DNA from: Lasiodiplodia sp. COLG20
Taxonomy: Eukaryota > Ascomycota > Dothideomycetes > Botryosphaeriales > Botryosphaeriaceae
NCBI GenBank assembly: GCA_009801085.1
Contig: VNWV01000016.1
Location: forward strand, 186,001 to 250,000
Direction of reading: 5' to 3'
Length of the DNA: 64,000 nucleotides
Part shown: piece by piece, positions 33,741-45,609 of the stretch
Layout of the letters: each line of letters starts with the position of its first letter
How positions within the stretch are numbered: position 1 is the stretch's first letter
Translations under genes and position numbers: made by a program
Notes under the pieces: generated by a model
Databases searched by the model: none
The model's input: only the letters and a program-made list of their open reading frames with translations
What the model was told of the DNA's origin: nothing

Positions 33741-36084
33741 TCACCCACCACGGCCTTCCCCAAACCCCCAACCCATACCGGCCCAATTCATCTGCCCCAT
33801 ACCAACGTCCAATGGAAACTGCCCAAGCAAGCCAGCATTAGGAAACCCGCCCATGAGGCCCGGTTCCACATACCCCCCAAGCCCCTGTTGCCCATCCATA
33901 CCAAACATCATTCCTCCGTAGCCCCCAAACCCCATCCCCATTCCCATCCCCGTCAACCCCCCCACATCCACCACCTCCGCAGCAGCCGCCATGCCGCCCT
34001 GCTGCTCCTGCTGCCCCGCCTCCACCTGCTTCCCCGCCTTCTCCACCTCCCCCCTCGCCACCTCCTTCATCTTCTCCCTAAACCTCTCCACAATCCGCGG
34101 CACCACCACCTCCTCCCCTTTCTCCCTCAGCGCCTCCTCCCTCGGCCCCCACGCCTGCAACACCATCCGCGCAAAGATCCCATACAGCGGATTCTCATCC
34201 TCCTCCTCCGCCGTCGCCGACGGGGGGTAGGCGGCGGTAGCGAAGCGGGCGTCGTAGTGGTCGCTCAGCAGCTCCCAGGCGCGTGCGGCATCAGGGCCGA
34301 GCGGGCGGCGCTTGAGGTGCTGGACGGCGTGGACGTAGGCCGGGAAAGGGAAGTAGAACTGGAAGAGCCAGCGGAAGGGCTTGGTGAGGGGGGAGGTCAT
34401 GATTTGCGTGTCGGCGGAGAGCCAGGTGAGGGCATGGGAGAGGGCGTAGTCGGGTGAGGCGGATGGGGGTGAGGAGGGGGACGAGGAGGGGTTGTTGTTG
34501 TGGTCGACGAGGCGGTAGCGGGCGAGGAAGGCGCGTGTGGTGCAGAGGGTCATGAAGTGCAGCGGGTTCTGCGGGTCGCAGAAGCGGAGGTACTTGTCGT
34601 TGAGGCGGCGCTCGAGGGCGTCCAGACCGCCGCCGGCGCCGCCGGTGTCTTTCGCGATAGGTTTCAGGGCCGGCGTGGTGAAGTCGAGGTGGATGGCGGC
34701 GTGGCGGAGGAAGTCGCCCAGCTCGCTGCGCACCGCGGCGAAGAGGACGTCGGTGCATTTTTCCTGCGCCGGTGGCGGCTCCCGCATTTCTGACCACAGG
34801 TCGGAGTCGCTTACGTTCAGGGGGATCTTGCAGTCCCAGGTGGGTGCGAGGACTGTGGACCTGTAGTTGGCTAGTTCGCTGATGCGCGCGTCGAAGAGGA
34901 CGAGGGACCACCAGAGCCTGCGGCGCATCTCGGCCTCGAGGGGGTTGCAGCTACTGTTGGCTGACTCGCTGTCAATGCCCATGCGTTGGGCAATGCGGAG
35001 CGCTACACCAAGCATCGATGAGAGGGATCGAGGGTCTGTCTGCGGGCCGACCGAGATGAGGTAGAGGAATAACGCAGTCAAGCAGTCGCGATCGCCGGTT
35101 CGTAAGAATCCGCAATTCAGTAGGGCTTGCTCACAGCCGAAGTGATGCGCTGTTAAGAGATTTTCCTTTGATGAGTTGAAAATGGCCTGGCAGTCGTCTT
35201 CGTCGAGACTTTGGATAGCAACGCAGTAGATGCTGAACATGAGCGCCTCCAGGGCGGCGCTGGTGTGGGAAACACTGCTGGCGGCCTCTATGATGCGCCC
35301 TTGTAGGCTGGGGGCGTGAGTAACTTTGAATAGCGGGTTAACGCCGTCGAGATATATCTGCCAGAGCCGAAGGATTTGGACCGGCTCAGGGTGCAGAGTT
35401 GAGATATCGATAGCCGTCTTACGGGAGCCTAGCAAGAGGTGGTCGTTCTTGCTATACAAGAGATCCCACGCGTTCTTCACCACACCCTCACGCACATCAT
35501 CCTGTGAGGAATCGCTGTCATTGTCGGGGTCTCGGAACTGTTGCCGGCATGTCAGTGGAATGAGGGTTTAAGCAGGCGCTAGGAGCTATACCCCTTGGCT
35601 CATAGTATGCCAAAAGTTCCTGGAAGAATCAGTAATCTGGACACGGCTTCGCCTATTGCACATACTTGGGCTCGTATACTGGTTCGGGCTTAACGCTGGC
35701 TGAACCGGACGGCTGCTCTACCCCCGGAGCTTCGGGCATCTCCTCGTCTGAATGACTGCCTCCCTTAACATTGGGTGATGTATTTTCCTCCGGGTGGAGC
35801 GGCTCGAATTTGACATTGTTCTGCCGGAGCAGATCCTCATACTTGCTCAGACGGTCCAGTAGCTCTCGCTCTGGAAACCTACGCTTTCTCCGCGGGTTCA
35901 CGGTTGCTGGGATACATGATGCCTTGGACTTAATGCAGTTGGAGCAGGGAAATTTACGGTTGCATTTGATCTTGCGCTGTTGGCAGAGCACACAGGCAAG
36001 CACCCGCTGTGGCTTCCGGAGTTGGGATGGCGAAGGTGATGTGATTGGGCTGTCCTGCTCGGGCGTGGGCCACTCGGCCGACAT
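33741..36084 (-). CDS. Zn2Cys6 fungal transcription factor, 747 aa
   Basis: A nuclear regulator with an N-terminal binuclear zinc cluster: cysteines 31, 34, 41, 47, 50 and 57 (spacing 2-6-5-2-6), followed by a basic linker and a short leucine-containing coiled region (LLDRLSKYEDLLRQ). The three-exon model is 36084-35666, 35619-35592 (28 nt only) and 35537-33741, with introns of 46 and 54 bp. The join reads EPKNFWHTMSQGFRDPDND, a run conserved in this group of regulators, which strongly supports the micro-exon. The middle holds the fungal-specific transcription factor domain (about residues 190-430, including MRRRLWWSLVLFDARISEL). The C-terminus is rich in Gly and Met. The regulon is unknown; no paired motif was identified. 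Confidence 0.88.
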
Positions 36085-36589
36085 GGTTGCGTCCAGATGG
36101 CTATTTGGTTCAGGGATCGGAGAGTGTATTTCGCAAGTAAGGTAAGCGGGTTGTCTCGGGGTTTTGTAGTGTCCGACCAGCCCTCGGCCCCCAAATCCTC
36201 CGCCAGCCTACCCAAACCTAGACTAGCTTGCTTATCCTTGTATGACGTAAGGCCCATTCTTCAACGCAAGCGTCTTATCTCAATCCGCTGTTGCCCGCTC
36301 CCACTAACGCCTCAATCGCCACGCCACCTTTGTCCGCTTCGTGGCCGAATACTGAGTCTCTTCAGGGCCAATTCCGTGCACGATGCGGTGCAGCCTTTGT
36401 TCTCCGCATCATCGTAGCAGTAATATGCCGAATACTCCATACGCTGCAACCACCGGAACGGGCTTAATCTTGGAATAGTGTTACATTTCCTTTTTCGCTA
36501 AAAACAAAGTTCTGAATCAGAATTGATTTCAATCACCATGATCGTTTTTGAGACACCCTTTCCTCCTCAACACTTTTTCACATTTTCAG
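36085..36589. other. Upstream region of the Zn2Cys6 gene
   Basis: About 500 bases between the start of the transcription factor gene and the 3' end of the large secreted-protein gene, both on the minus strand. It must include the regulator's promoter. No clear motif was picked out. Confidence 0.4.
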
Positions 36590-39500
36590 TCAAGAACCAA
36601 CCGCGCTTGGAGGATCGAACGCAATCTGCTGGCACTTCTCCATGAATTCGCCGCCAGTGACGATCTTCGCGCTGCTGAGTCCCAACGTCGTAACGCCCTT
36701 CTTCCCGTCCTTAACGACAAACACTCTGTTCAGCTTGACGCTCGGGTCCGCCTTATTCCTGACCTGGCACGCAACAGGGAAGTACGTATCGCCCAGGGTG
36801 TCGACAGGCAAGAGCGTCGTATCACCACCCTTCATCTCGACCGGAATCAGAGAGATAGCCGCATCCCCCTCAGCAATCATACCCTGATCGACGAGCTTCA
36901 GCTTCGACACCTCGAGGCTCTGGTCTTCCATGTTGGTGCGCGAGAAGGCGAGCAGGCGCTGCTTGTCGTCGGCGGACACGGCGTCTTTGATGTACGCGAA
37001 GGCGCTCTGCGTGCCGATCTGCTCGCCTTGCTTGCCGGTGGTCGCAAGCTTCGCTGGGATAAGGTTCAGGCCGCCGTCGTCGCCGGCTGTCAGGAGCCAC
37101 ACGCCGTTGCCGGCGGTGACGCTGCCGTAGCGGAAGTTGTCGGGGTCGGCGGTGGAGCTCTGGTCGGGCTTGCTGGGGCTCTTGGTGTCGTCAATCACGC
37201 CCTTGAGGTCGGCGTGGTTGCCCTCGTCCTCGATGGCGGCGATGCGGGGGCCGGGAAGCAACTTCGCAATGCCCGTCGGGATCCTGTTAAAGTTATATTG
37301 TCAGAATGGCAGCTGGAGTTATGGGAGGAGGGGTTGAGGCTTACGGGTAGCAGCCGGTGGTTAACGGCGGCGCGGTATAAGTGAGGAAAGTGACTGTTGT
37401 AAGCTCGAGAAGGTTGGCGTAGATATTGTTGCCGCCTCCAACGCTGTAATCGATGCCCTTAGGGCAGCTCTTCTCGACGCCGTAGCTTGCTGTGCCTTTG
37501 ATGAAAGGCTCGTTTGCAATGGAAATACCTTTGTTGAACTTGGCTAAGGGGATGTCGATACCGATGCCTATACTAAGCGGGAATCCCAGCCGAGTACTTG
37601 CCCAGATTGAGCCGAACGCCTCAAACTTGGGATCAAACTTAGGCACAAAGCCGTTTAACCCGGAATTCTTACTGTTGGCTAGGTCGAGAGTGGCTTTGAA
37701 GTCGGTGAAGCCAGCCTCGGCTCCCGCTAGAAGCGTACCCTTGGCATACAGCTTCATCTTCAGCCGCGCGTCCAGACGCACTGCCGGACCTATCGTGATG
37801 ATCTTGGGGATGCTGAATCCTGGGTGGATTGGGGCTTTAAAGATGTTGTACGTCCTTTCTGCTGTCTCTTCAATATCGACCTCGAGCCCGAGAAAGAGCT
37901 TCGCCTTGATGTTACTGCCTTCGACCGTAATGGTGCTTTTGTCTAGCTTTCCCTCCAGTATGTTCAACCGGACTTCGCCAGCAATGCGAATGTTCGCTTG
38001 GATACCGCAGTCGACACAGTATAGGCTGTACTTTGACTTATCCTCTCCTCCGCTCGTGATCCTATACTGTTCACCCCAAGGAGAATCGAAAACCTGATCC
38101 GGGTTCTTGAGAGCGGGCGAAATGTCGATCTCGAACGTAGACTCTGGCTTGAGAGTAGACCCACTGACAACGTTCTTTACATCCTGGATCAAATCGTAGG
38201 CTTTCTTGAAGAAGTCGAAGATGCCTGTCGCTTTATCCACAATACTTTGGAAGAGTCCCTTGTCCTCATTGATCTTGGCCAGCGTGTCCTTGGTTACAGC
38301 CTTGGCGATGGCGAGCGAGTCGGTTTTTAGATCTTTCGCCGGCCCGGCTAGAAGTTTCTTGGGCTCTGTGAGCTCACTGGCAATCCTTGCTGCACTCTCT
38401 TGGTCTTTAGCCGTCTTGAGCGATTTTGCGCTGTCTTGCACAGCCTTTGAAGCAGTTGTGACTTCCTTGTTCTTTTCGTCCAGCGTTTTCTTAGCAGTCT
38501 GCATTTTTGCAGCGAGTGCCTTGTCCGAAGGGTTGGCGTCTGCAGCCGCTTTCGCATTGAGATAATCGGTTCGAGCCTTTGTGGCCGCGGTTTTGTCGTT
38601 TTCAAGTTTTTTAACAGCGGCATCGAAGGACGTTTGCTCTTTCTCAGTCTTCTGCTTCGCGGTTTGGGCTTTCACAGTAGCCACATTCTTCTGGTTGGCT
38701 ATCCTGTCTTTCATGGCGGTATTTTTAGTGTTCTCAATGACTTTCTTTTCTGCGCTTGTGAAGCCTCCCACCGAATTTGATCGGCCGCGGCCACCTTCCG
38801 GTGCTGTACCTCCACCGTTCGCCGCTGCCACTGGCGCCGCCGACGGCCCCGAGGTTCCCGGCCCGCCTGGTGCTTTTCCTCCTGCTTGTCCCGCTGCGCC
38901 ATTCGCGACCGAGTTAGCTGTACCACTTCCCGGTTTTGCTGGCGATGCTCCACCTGCATTATTTATCGATGGCGACGTTGCCGAGTTGCCCGGGGCACCT
39001 GTCCCCTTTCCTCCTGATGTCCCGCCTGCAGGGTTGGCCTGTTGGTTACCTGTCCCAACTTGTCCTTTTCCTGCACCTGCAGGATTCGCCGACGTGCTAC
39101 TTTTCCCAGCTGCATTATTCGTGTTTGGTGCTGCTCTACCTTTCGCTGATGACGACGTACCCGATTTGGCGTTGTTTTTGCTATTTTGCGGAGCTGGGTC
39201 GCGGCGCAGGATGCCGCTCCACTGAAGGTCGTAGTCAGGATCTCCAGCAGTGGAATTAGCCGGGCTGTCATCCTCGTCGAAATCGTCTTCCATGTACGTG
39301 GTCAGCCCCGGAGCGAAAGCATGCAGTGCGTTCGAGAAGTCGTTTTCGAAGTCATAGTAGCCCTCGTCATCGTCGTCCAGGTCGCCGTCAACATTGTAGT
39401 AGTAGTAGTTGCCCTCAGCGTCGTAGTAGCCCAGATCGTCAACCCAGTCCACGTCAACGTCGGCGCCGTCGTCATCAGAGATAGTGGAATCGGTGTCAGC

Positions 39501-40490
39501 GTCTGGAGTGTTGTCGGAAGCGGACGAAGCGCCATCATCTGATGAGCCAGAGCCAGAGCCAGAGCCAGAGCCTACCGGATCATTCGGGACATGGGTGCCC
39601 CATATCAAGTGAATTTGATCCATGGCGTCCTCAATGGCAATCTCGGTGGCGTCGAGAAGAGCGGTAAGTGTGCTTTCGGGATAGCCTACTCTGGTAACGT
39701 TCCAATAACTGTGATGGCCGGCGGGAGCCGAGCCGCAATCCGCACTCCAAGTAATAACGATGAAGTTCACGTCCCACGCAGACTGAACGTATTCCAATGC
39801 AGACGCAGTCCAGAAATCGACCTCCAGACCCTGGTCGGCGCACCTGATATTCAGGACGAGCTGGGAGTGTTCTAAGACAACCGCAGGGGCCGAATGATTT
39901 GCGGTCATCTCGGCGAAAAGGTGCTCGCTCGATGGATCTAATCATGTGAGACAAATTGAAAACGGGCATATGCTGGGATGAGACTTACCTGAGTTGCCAT
40001 CCAAGGTGAAGGTAAACTTGGAGGTGTTTGCCGGGGCCAAGCAGTCGAGTCCAACTACAGGTTGGTTGCCCGGCACTGCAGGTAGCATCGTTGGCCAAGC
40101 AGAGGAGTCCGTGATAGAAGAGGAGGCATAGCTGATGTCAGCCTGTCCACTGTCGGCTGAGGCCGAGGAACCATTTGAAGGTTCATCAAGCACTGCCGCT
40201 GGTGTAACTTCAGGAGCTGGGGAGCCTTCCAGAGTAGTGGTGGTGGTTGTAGTAGTCGTAGTTGTAGTGGTGGTGGTGGTAGTTTTCGTCGTCGTGGGGG
40301 CGATGGTGCTGTCCTCATCTTCGCACGGGCCAGTCGTGTCGACGACGTAGGTAGCCTCAGTGGCTTGCACAGTGACAAAGTCGCCGTCGTACACGTTGGC
40401 ATCCGGGGGGACATCGCGAATACCATGTTCTGGTAGGGCGATGCCGAGAACAGCCCTCGCAAGGGAGGCGATGAGGAAAGGACGGCGCAT
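36590..40490 (-). CDS. Large secreted low-complexity/coiled-coil protein, 1262 aa
   Basis: The three-exon model is 40490-39989, 39937-37345 and 37283-36590, with introns of 51 and 61 bp; exons sum to 1263 codons including the stop. The protein starts with a signal peptide (MRRPFLIASLARAVLGIAL) and then a run of Thr codons. An N-terminal domain around 170-260 contains VVLEHSQLVLNI and FIVITWSADCG. Acidic and Gly/Ser/Asn-rich spacers follow. Next comes a Lys/Ala/Glu coiled-coil segment (AEKKVIENTKNTAMKDR onward), a beta-rich domain containing LYCVDCG and FSIPKIITIGP, and a C-terminal domain (FPVACQVRNK, VFVVKDGKKG). It is a paralogue of the divergent neighbour at 41771. The N-terminal and beta-rich parts look like families annotated DUF7029 and DUF7223 in fungi (names from memory, tentative). 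It is probably a cell-wall or extracellular protein; the function is unknown. Confidence 0.8.
40233..40295 (-). repeat. Threonine-codon microsatellite
   Basis: Twenty-one codons inside the large secreted protein encode Thr almost without break: 3 Thr, one Lys, then 17 Thr. Codons are mixed ACT, ACC and ACG, so the tract is maintained at protein level rather than being a pure DNA repeat. It follows the signal peptide and probably forms an O-glycosylated stalk. Confidence 0.85.
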
Positions 40491-41770
40491 AGCTGCGGAA
40501 GCCGGCAATCGCTCACAAGAATCAGACAAGAGATGGTCTGTGAATAACGAAGCACACACCCGCTGCTGCTGTTGCTGATTCACATCGAGACGCAGAGTCT
40601 AGAATATATATGCTACCTGCATGGCCTCTTCAATTGTTTGCAGTCTGTTGTTGCTCCATTCATCCTCTACCGAGCCCATGGAGACCATGCCGAGAACAGC
40701 ATTTGTGTTTGTGATGGAGGATTGACCGGCTACTCGAGAACGTACCAAACGATATTGCTGTTCTCGACCCCAGATATGTCGTGTGAATCGACCACGCGAG
40801 TATTTCGACGGCTATGCAGTTTGCGGCCATGTTCTTTGATGGAGGCCGGCTGCAAGCGTAAGTGGGGTTTGAGGGTCCGCTTGCAAGCCAACGGCTGAAG
40901 AGTTGAGCGGCTCTGCTTGGTAGCTGTTAAGCTTCCCTAAGCAACGACTAGCCTTACCCTTTATGGAGTACCTTACCGTAGTAACTACGACCCTAAACGC
41001 GCCTTAGCCGATGCGAATTTTTCATCTGATGTTGTTCGGCGTATAAATCTGAGTAGATTAAATGATGGATCTTCCTTAAGAAGTTACAATCACCCGGCCT
41101 TCTTCACGCGCTGGCTTTCATAATTATTGTGGGTAGCGGGGCAATGTCTCTCGTGGGGTACGCTAGCTACTTACCTGTAGCGTCGGGCTTACAACCCCGC
41201 AATATCATCAGAGATTTTAACCTTACAACGCTAAGCGAATTAGAGCAGGTATCTAACTCTTATTCTACTCATTTGGCGCTTGCAACTCAGCGTATGGATC
41301 CATGGCTCCCATGAAGCCAGAAATAAGTGGGTAGCAGGGTACCCGCTGACCGTTGCGGCCAGTAGACGTGATCTCCCCCCTCGATTCCGGATCAATCGTT
41401 CTGTACCTGCTTGCACTTTCTAGAGATCCTGATCGCCCAGAGTAAGGTCGTCGGCTTTTCAAGTGCGGCATACAACAAAGTGAAAGCGGGGATTGAAAGA
41501 AGACAGGTGTGTGCAGTCATTGGTAGCAATGAAGTCTACTCGCACAGACGCCTTATGCCAAAATGTCATCAGGGTCAGTGCTCAATTCTGCTCGCAGGCT
41601 GATGCATTCCTCCTCTGTAATCACTGTGACGAGAAGAGCAGTTTGAGTCAGAGCTGCACGGCTCTCTATATGTTTTCGTTTGAGCAAGTGGATAGATTCG
41701 AAGTAATGGCGGGGATCATGTATAAATGAGCATGGCTCTGTAGTTCTGTCCTTACCAAATCATCACAATC
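40491..41770. promoter_or_regulatory. Divergent promoter region of the two secreted paralogues
   Basis: About 1.28 kb separates the two head-to-head paralogues. A TATAAAT at 41721-41727 lies about 45 bases before the plus-strand ATG. A TATATA tract at 40605-40611 lies about 115 bases before the minus-strand ATG. No other gene is supported between them. Confidence 0.5.
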
Positions 41771-44760
41771 ATGCGCCACCTAACACCAGTCAGCTATCTT
41801 GCTCTGGCCTTTTTGGGGTCGTGCTTGGGGAAAACACACACGGCAGTTGAGGTTTTTACCACAGTCACTACCGAGGTTACGACGAAAACGGAAACAGCAT
41901 TTGTCTTTGACGCAGAGTGTACGGAGGCACAATTTGAGGACTCTCCGGAGGCTTCCAGTACCGAGTCTGCATCAAATGCGTCCCCGACAACCGTGCTCCT
42001 TCCTGCCATCCATTGGGACCAGGATACGAGCAGCATCGAGAATTTGCATCCTGTTCCAGCTGGTGAAACAGTTCCATTGTTCTACTCGGAGGGAGGATCT
42101 TGCGGTAGGAATATCCCGCCCTTTGAACGAATAGTAGCTAACGCTAAGCGAGATCCAAATGTGGAGGCTATGATCGCATCTATGACGCCGGCTTTCAACT
42201 ACACAACGGTTGTCCTGGACCATTCGGACCATGTCAGCGACGTGGCATTCCACTCTGGGTCCGGGCATCTTACCATCCAGTTCGGGTCCCCGGAGGCCTA
42301 TGATGCAGCTGTCAAAACTTGGAACGAAACAAACTTGCTCCTCATAACAAACACGCCGGGCTGCGGAAACTACGATGGCGGCGAGCGTTGTTACTTTACC
42401 GTGACTACGGTTGACTTCGATCAGCCGAGCCTTTCGGTTAGAGTCTCAGGAGACAGTCAGATATTTGCCGACATTGTTAACAACGTCACCTTCGAGTGGG
42501 GATTATGGAGGCCATCTGGGGATAGGACGGCATCATCAGCAAGCCTCACTTCGGAGCCAAGTCCCAGTGCCTCATGTACTCCACCCGTCGACGATGAATA
42601 TGGACTCCCAACTGCTTGCTTGGGCGACAACTTCGACCTCCAGCTCGACAACGCCCTCGGCTACGGTGATATGAGCGAGTTCGAATTTGCCGATTATCTG
42701 AACTTGACAGTTCCTGGAATCGACCAAGACGGCGACGAGAACTTCGGAAATAACCTAGTAGCACGCCAGGCTGTTTCGCTGGGGTTTCCTGGAATCTCTG
42801 TACAAGTCAGGCCACTCGCGGGACCGCCAATCACCCCACCTCCAGCCGGTATAACAGCAGAACAACTTTCGAAGGCTCTCCAAGGTCTTCCGCTCGTTGC
42901 ACAGCCAAACACGCGGCGATTTAGCTTCTCAATCCCCTCCGCCCAGCAGAGTGACTGCAGCGACAATTCGTGTACACCTGTCAAGGGCTCATTGGCAAAG
43001 ATTCGTCAATCCCCGTGGGGGAAGCAACTTCTGCTGTACAGCTGGGATTCGAGCAAGACGAACAATAAAGGCAAAAAGGGCAAAGCCTTCGCCAAGGGCA
43101 AGGGCAAGAAGGCAAAAGACTCTGGCTTTACAGGCTCCTTGAATCTGTACTGCGTCGACTGCAGTGCAAAGGGATCATTCGTTGTTTCAGGCAAAACATC
43201 CTTCGTCAACATTATTGGGGCTCTCCTAAGGCTGAGTGACGGCTGGGTTCAGCTCGACATCTCAACGGAGCTGGCTTTGAAGCTGGGAGTCGAGGCCGAG
43301 CTCGAATATGACTCAGGTCCCCTAAAGACGTCTTTGTTCCGGAAGTCGTTGAACCCATATTCGGTTGCGGGTGCATTTGATGTCGGTCCCATCTTCGACG
43401 TGTCTACCACCTTCCAGTTCAACGCCGTGGCCAGCGGGAAGCTGCTCGCTGGCGGAACGTTGACGTTGACTGATGCGTCGTGGCGAGTTGATCTTTCGAC
43501 GAGAAAAACAACACTGAAAAAGAACTGGGACCCCATATTCAACCCGATCTTCGAAGCGGACGGAGATATTACGGCGAAGGCTGATGTAGGCTTGCCTGTA
43601 TCCTTGAGTCTCGGTCTGAAAGCTTTGGGAGGGAAGTTCGATGCGACCGTCGGCATCACCGACACCCCATCGTTGACTGGTACTGCTCAAATCTCTGCTG
43701 AGCTTTCGTTGAATGAAGACAGGTCTATCACTCGTGGCCTGACAACAGAGGGTGGCTGCCAAGGCATTTCAACCAAGCTTACCTGGTCAAATCGCATTTT
43801 CGGCCATGCAACGGTGAAGATAATTAAGAGTTTATTTGATCAAGAGTATGAAATCCACCAGATATCAAAGGAACTTGTGACAAAGTGTATTAAGTAAGAT
43901 TCTTTATGCCCCGCTCCGGTAGCCTCACTGACACATGAAGGCTTGGCTCGCGGCCCCCAGCTGCCGATGAAGCAGCTCGCAACGATTCTCCACCGACCAA
44001 GCGTCCCGCTGCAGATAACAGCAAACGCCAATCCGACCTCCAGGCTGATCCGGACATCATTCTCTATTCGGACCCAAAGATCAAACCTGTAGCCTACAGC
44101 ACTACTGATGGCTTCGGATACGCGGGCCTGCACGTTTACGACGGCAACGGGAGCAGGAGTTCGCTCTTCAACTGCGCCGACGACAGCTTCTACGTCGGCA
44201 CCAGCGACGACGGCGGTTACTGCTCGTCCTTCTTCCGCTTTGGTAACGAGACGGCGCTGCTTACCGCCGACAACACTCTGCTGCACTACTACGGCAACAC
44301 CATGGCCCGCCTCGGCGTCAGCCGTCTGCGCACCGCGCCACCGGAGTGGATCCCGCGCAGCTCCATCTATGTGTAAGCCCCCTCTCCTCCATCACCGTTT
44401 CTGCCCCAGCTAACGTGGAAATTCCCGTCTATCAGAGCCCTCTCCCCCGCAGCCCTGCTGGAGAATAGCGAGAAGCGTGGAATGGTCGCTGTTGATGTGT
44501 CGGGCAACATCTTCTTCCCGGTCGTGTGCAAGTACACGGACGACGCCCTGCCGAACAAGGTCTTCGTCGTCGAGGACCTTAAGAAGGGCATCGAGACGCT
44601 CAAATCACCCAGTCTCATCTACTCGGTTACAAATGGTGCGGTCGCGGACTGCTGGCCGCTGGGCCTGGTTCGTGGCGATGATGGGGAGGGCCAGTACGTT
44701 GGCATTGTGTACCAGGAGGATCCGGATGCGTCGATTTTCGATGCCGGAGACCTGTTGTAG
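41771..44760 (+). CDS. Large secreted protein, paralogue of the divergent neighbour, 959 aa
   Basis: The three-exon model is 41771-43893, 43941-44372 and 44436-44760, with introns of 47 and 63 bp; exons sum to 960 codons including the stop. A signal peptide is clear (MRHLTPVSYLALAFLGSCLG). The N-terminal domain reads TTVVLDHSDHVSDVAFHSG followed by NLLLITNTPGCG, matching the place of VVLEHSQLVLNI and FIVITWSADCG in the neighbour. A beta-rich domain follows, with LNLYCVDCSAKGSF, FDVGPIFDVSTTFQF and a Lys-rich linker before it. The last exon contains NIFFPVVCKYTDDALPNKVF and VVEDLKKGIETL, again shared with the neighbour. It lacks the long coiled-coil insert. It is probably extracellular or wall-associated; the function is unknown. 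Confidence 0.8.
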
Positions 44761-45337
44761 TAGTGGATTTTGATGTCATTTCTTACACGTGAAAGTCTGG
44801 CGATTCTGAAGGGACGCAATCTACAGAGATGTATGAGGTAGTCGGGTGGAATTTGTCAACTGTATTTATATGAAAACAGCTATAGAAGGAGATTCTTTGA
44901 AATCCTGACGTGTTTCATGCTAATTGCTTATCCTGGCGCGCGCGTATACTCATAATGACCAGAGAGCTACTGGTATGGCTTCGGTAAATGAGATGAAAGC
45001 CCTCACTAAGGGTGAACGTGAGGAGGCAGTAGATTAATTGCATGCGTCACCTCCACGTTCTATACAGCTCGATAAATCTTCACTTTGTTTCAAAGAAAAT
45101 TGGCTGTCGCACATCACGCCCAATCAACAATGTTGACTGTCGAAATGAAAGTTCCATGTGCACCATCAATTTTATTCGTCTTTAATTGACCACGAAGACC
45201 CTAGCTACCACGAGCTACCTTCCTCCATATGAATATCCGACGGGGAATTATGCGAGCCAGATTCGAGGTGTATCTTTGGTCATTGGAGTGACTGGTGGGT
45301 AAAGTCGTCCGGATAGACGAAGAAGCGTGGAGTCTCC
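44761..45337. other. Convergent intergenic region
   Basis: About 580 bases between convergent genes. Nothing coding was recognised. Confidence 0.4.
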
Positions 45338-45609
45338 CTAATCCACCATGCACACGTTGTAGAGCTTTCCAGGGCCGTCGCAATGCCCGACCTAGTCATC
45401 AACAAGTCAATTAAGCCTTCGTAAACAAGACAAGAGAAATGGAGCTTTCGAAGACTTACACCCCTAGTATCGCAGCAAACAGCATCGGCGGGCGCACCAC
45501 CAGGGCAGAGGGGTCCGTAAGCGCCGGCAGGGCAGTCTTCGCGGGCCTGCAGGGCGGTAGGAGCACTGGCAACAAGGCCGGCAAGGAGGAACAAGATAGT
45601 AAAGTGCAT
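45338..45609 (-). CDS. Small secreted cysteine-rich protein, 67 aa
   Basis: A two-exon gene: 45609-45460 and 45391-45338, separated by a 68-bp intron with donor GTAAGT and acceptor GACTAG in phase 0. The signal peptide is MHFTILFLLAGLVASAP, probably followed by a propeptide ending at a basic residue (QARE). The mature part has six cysteines in the order C-C-CC-C-C (DCPAGAYGPLC, AVCCDTRG, VGHCDGPG, YNVCMVD). Size, secretion and cysteine content fit fungal effectors or small antimicrobial/surface proteins; no specific family was recognised. A TATTAAA on the minus strand near 45673-45679 sits about 65 bases upstream. Reading through the intron would give a 109-residue form with a poorly Cys-spaced tail, which is less likely. 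Confidence 0.7.

Noticed and set aside
38581..39225. 214-codon plus-strand frame rich in Pro and Ala
   Set aside because: Antisense of the Gly/Ala/Asn-rich low-complexity part of the large secreted protein.
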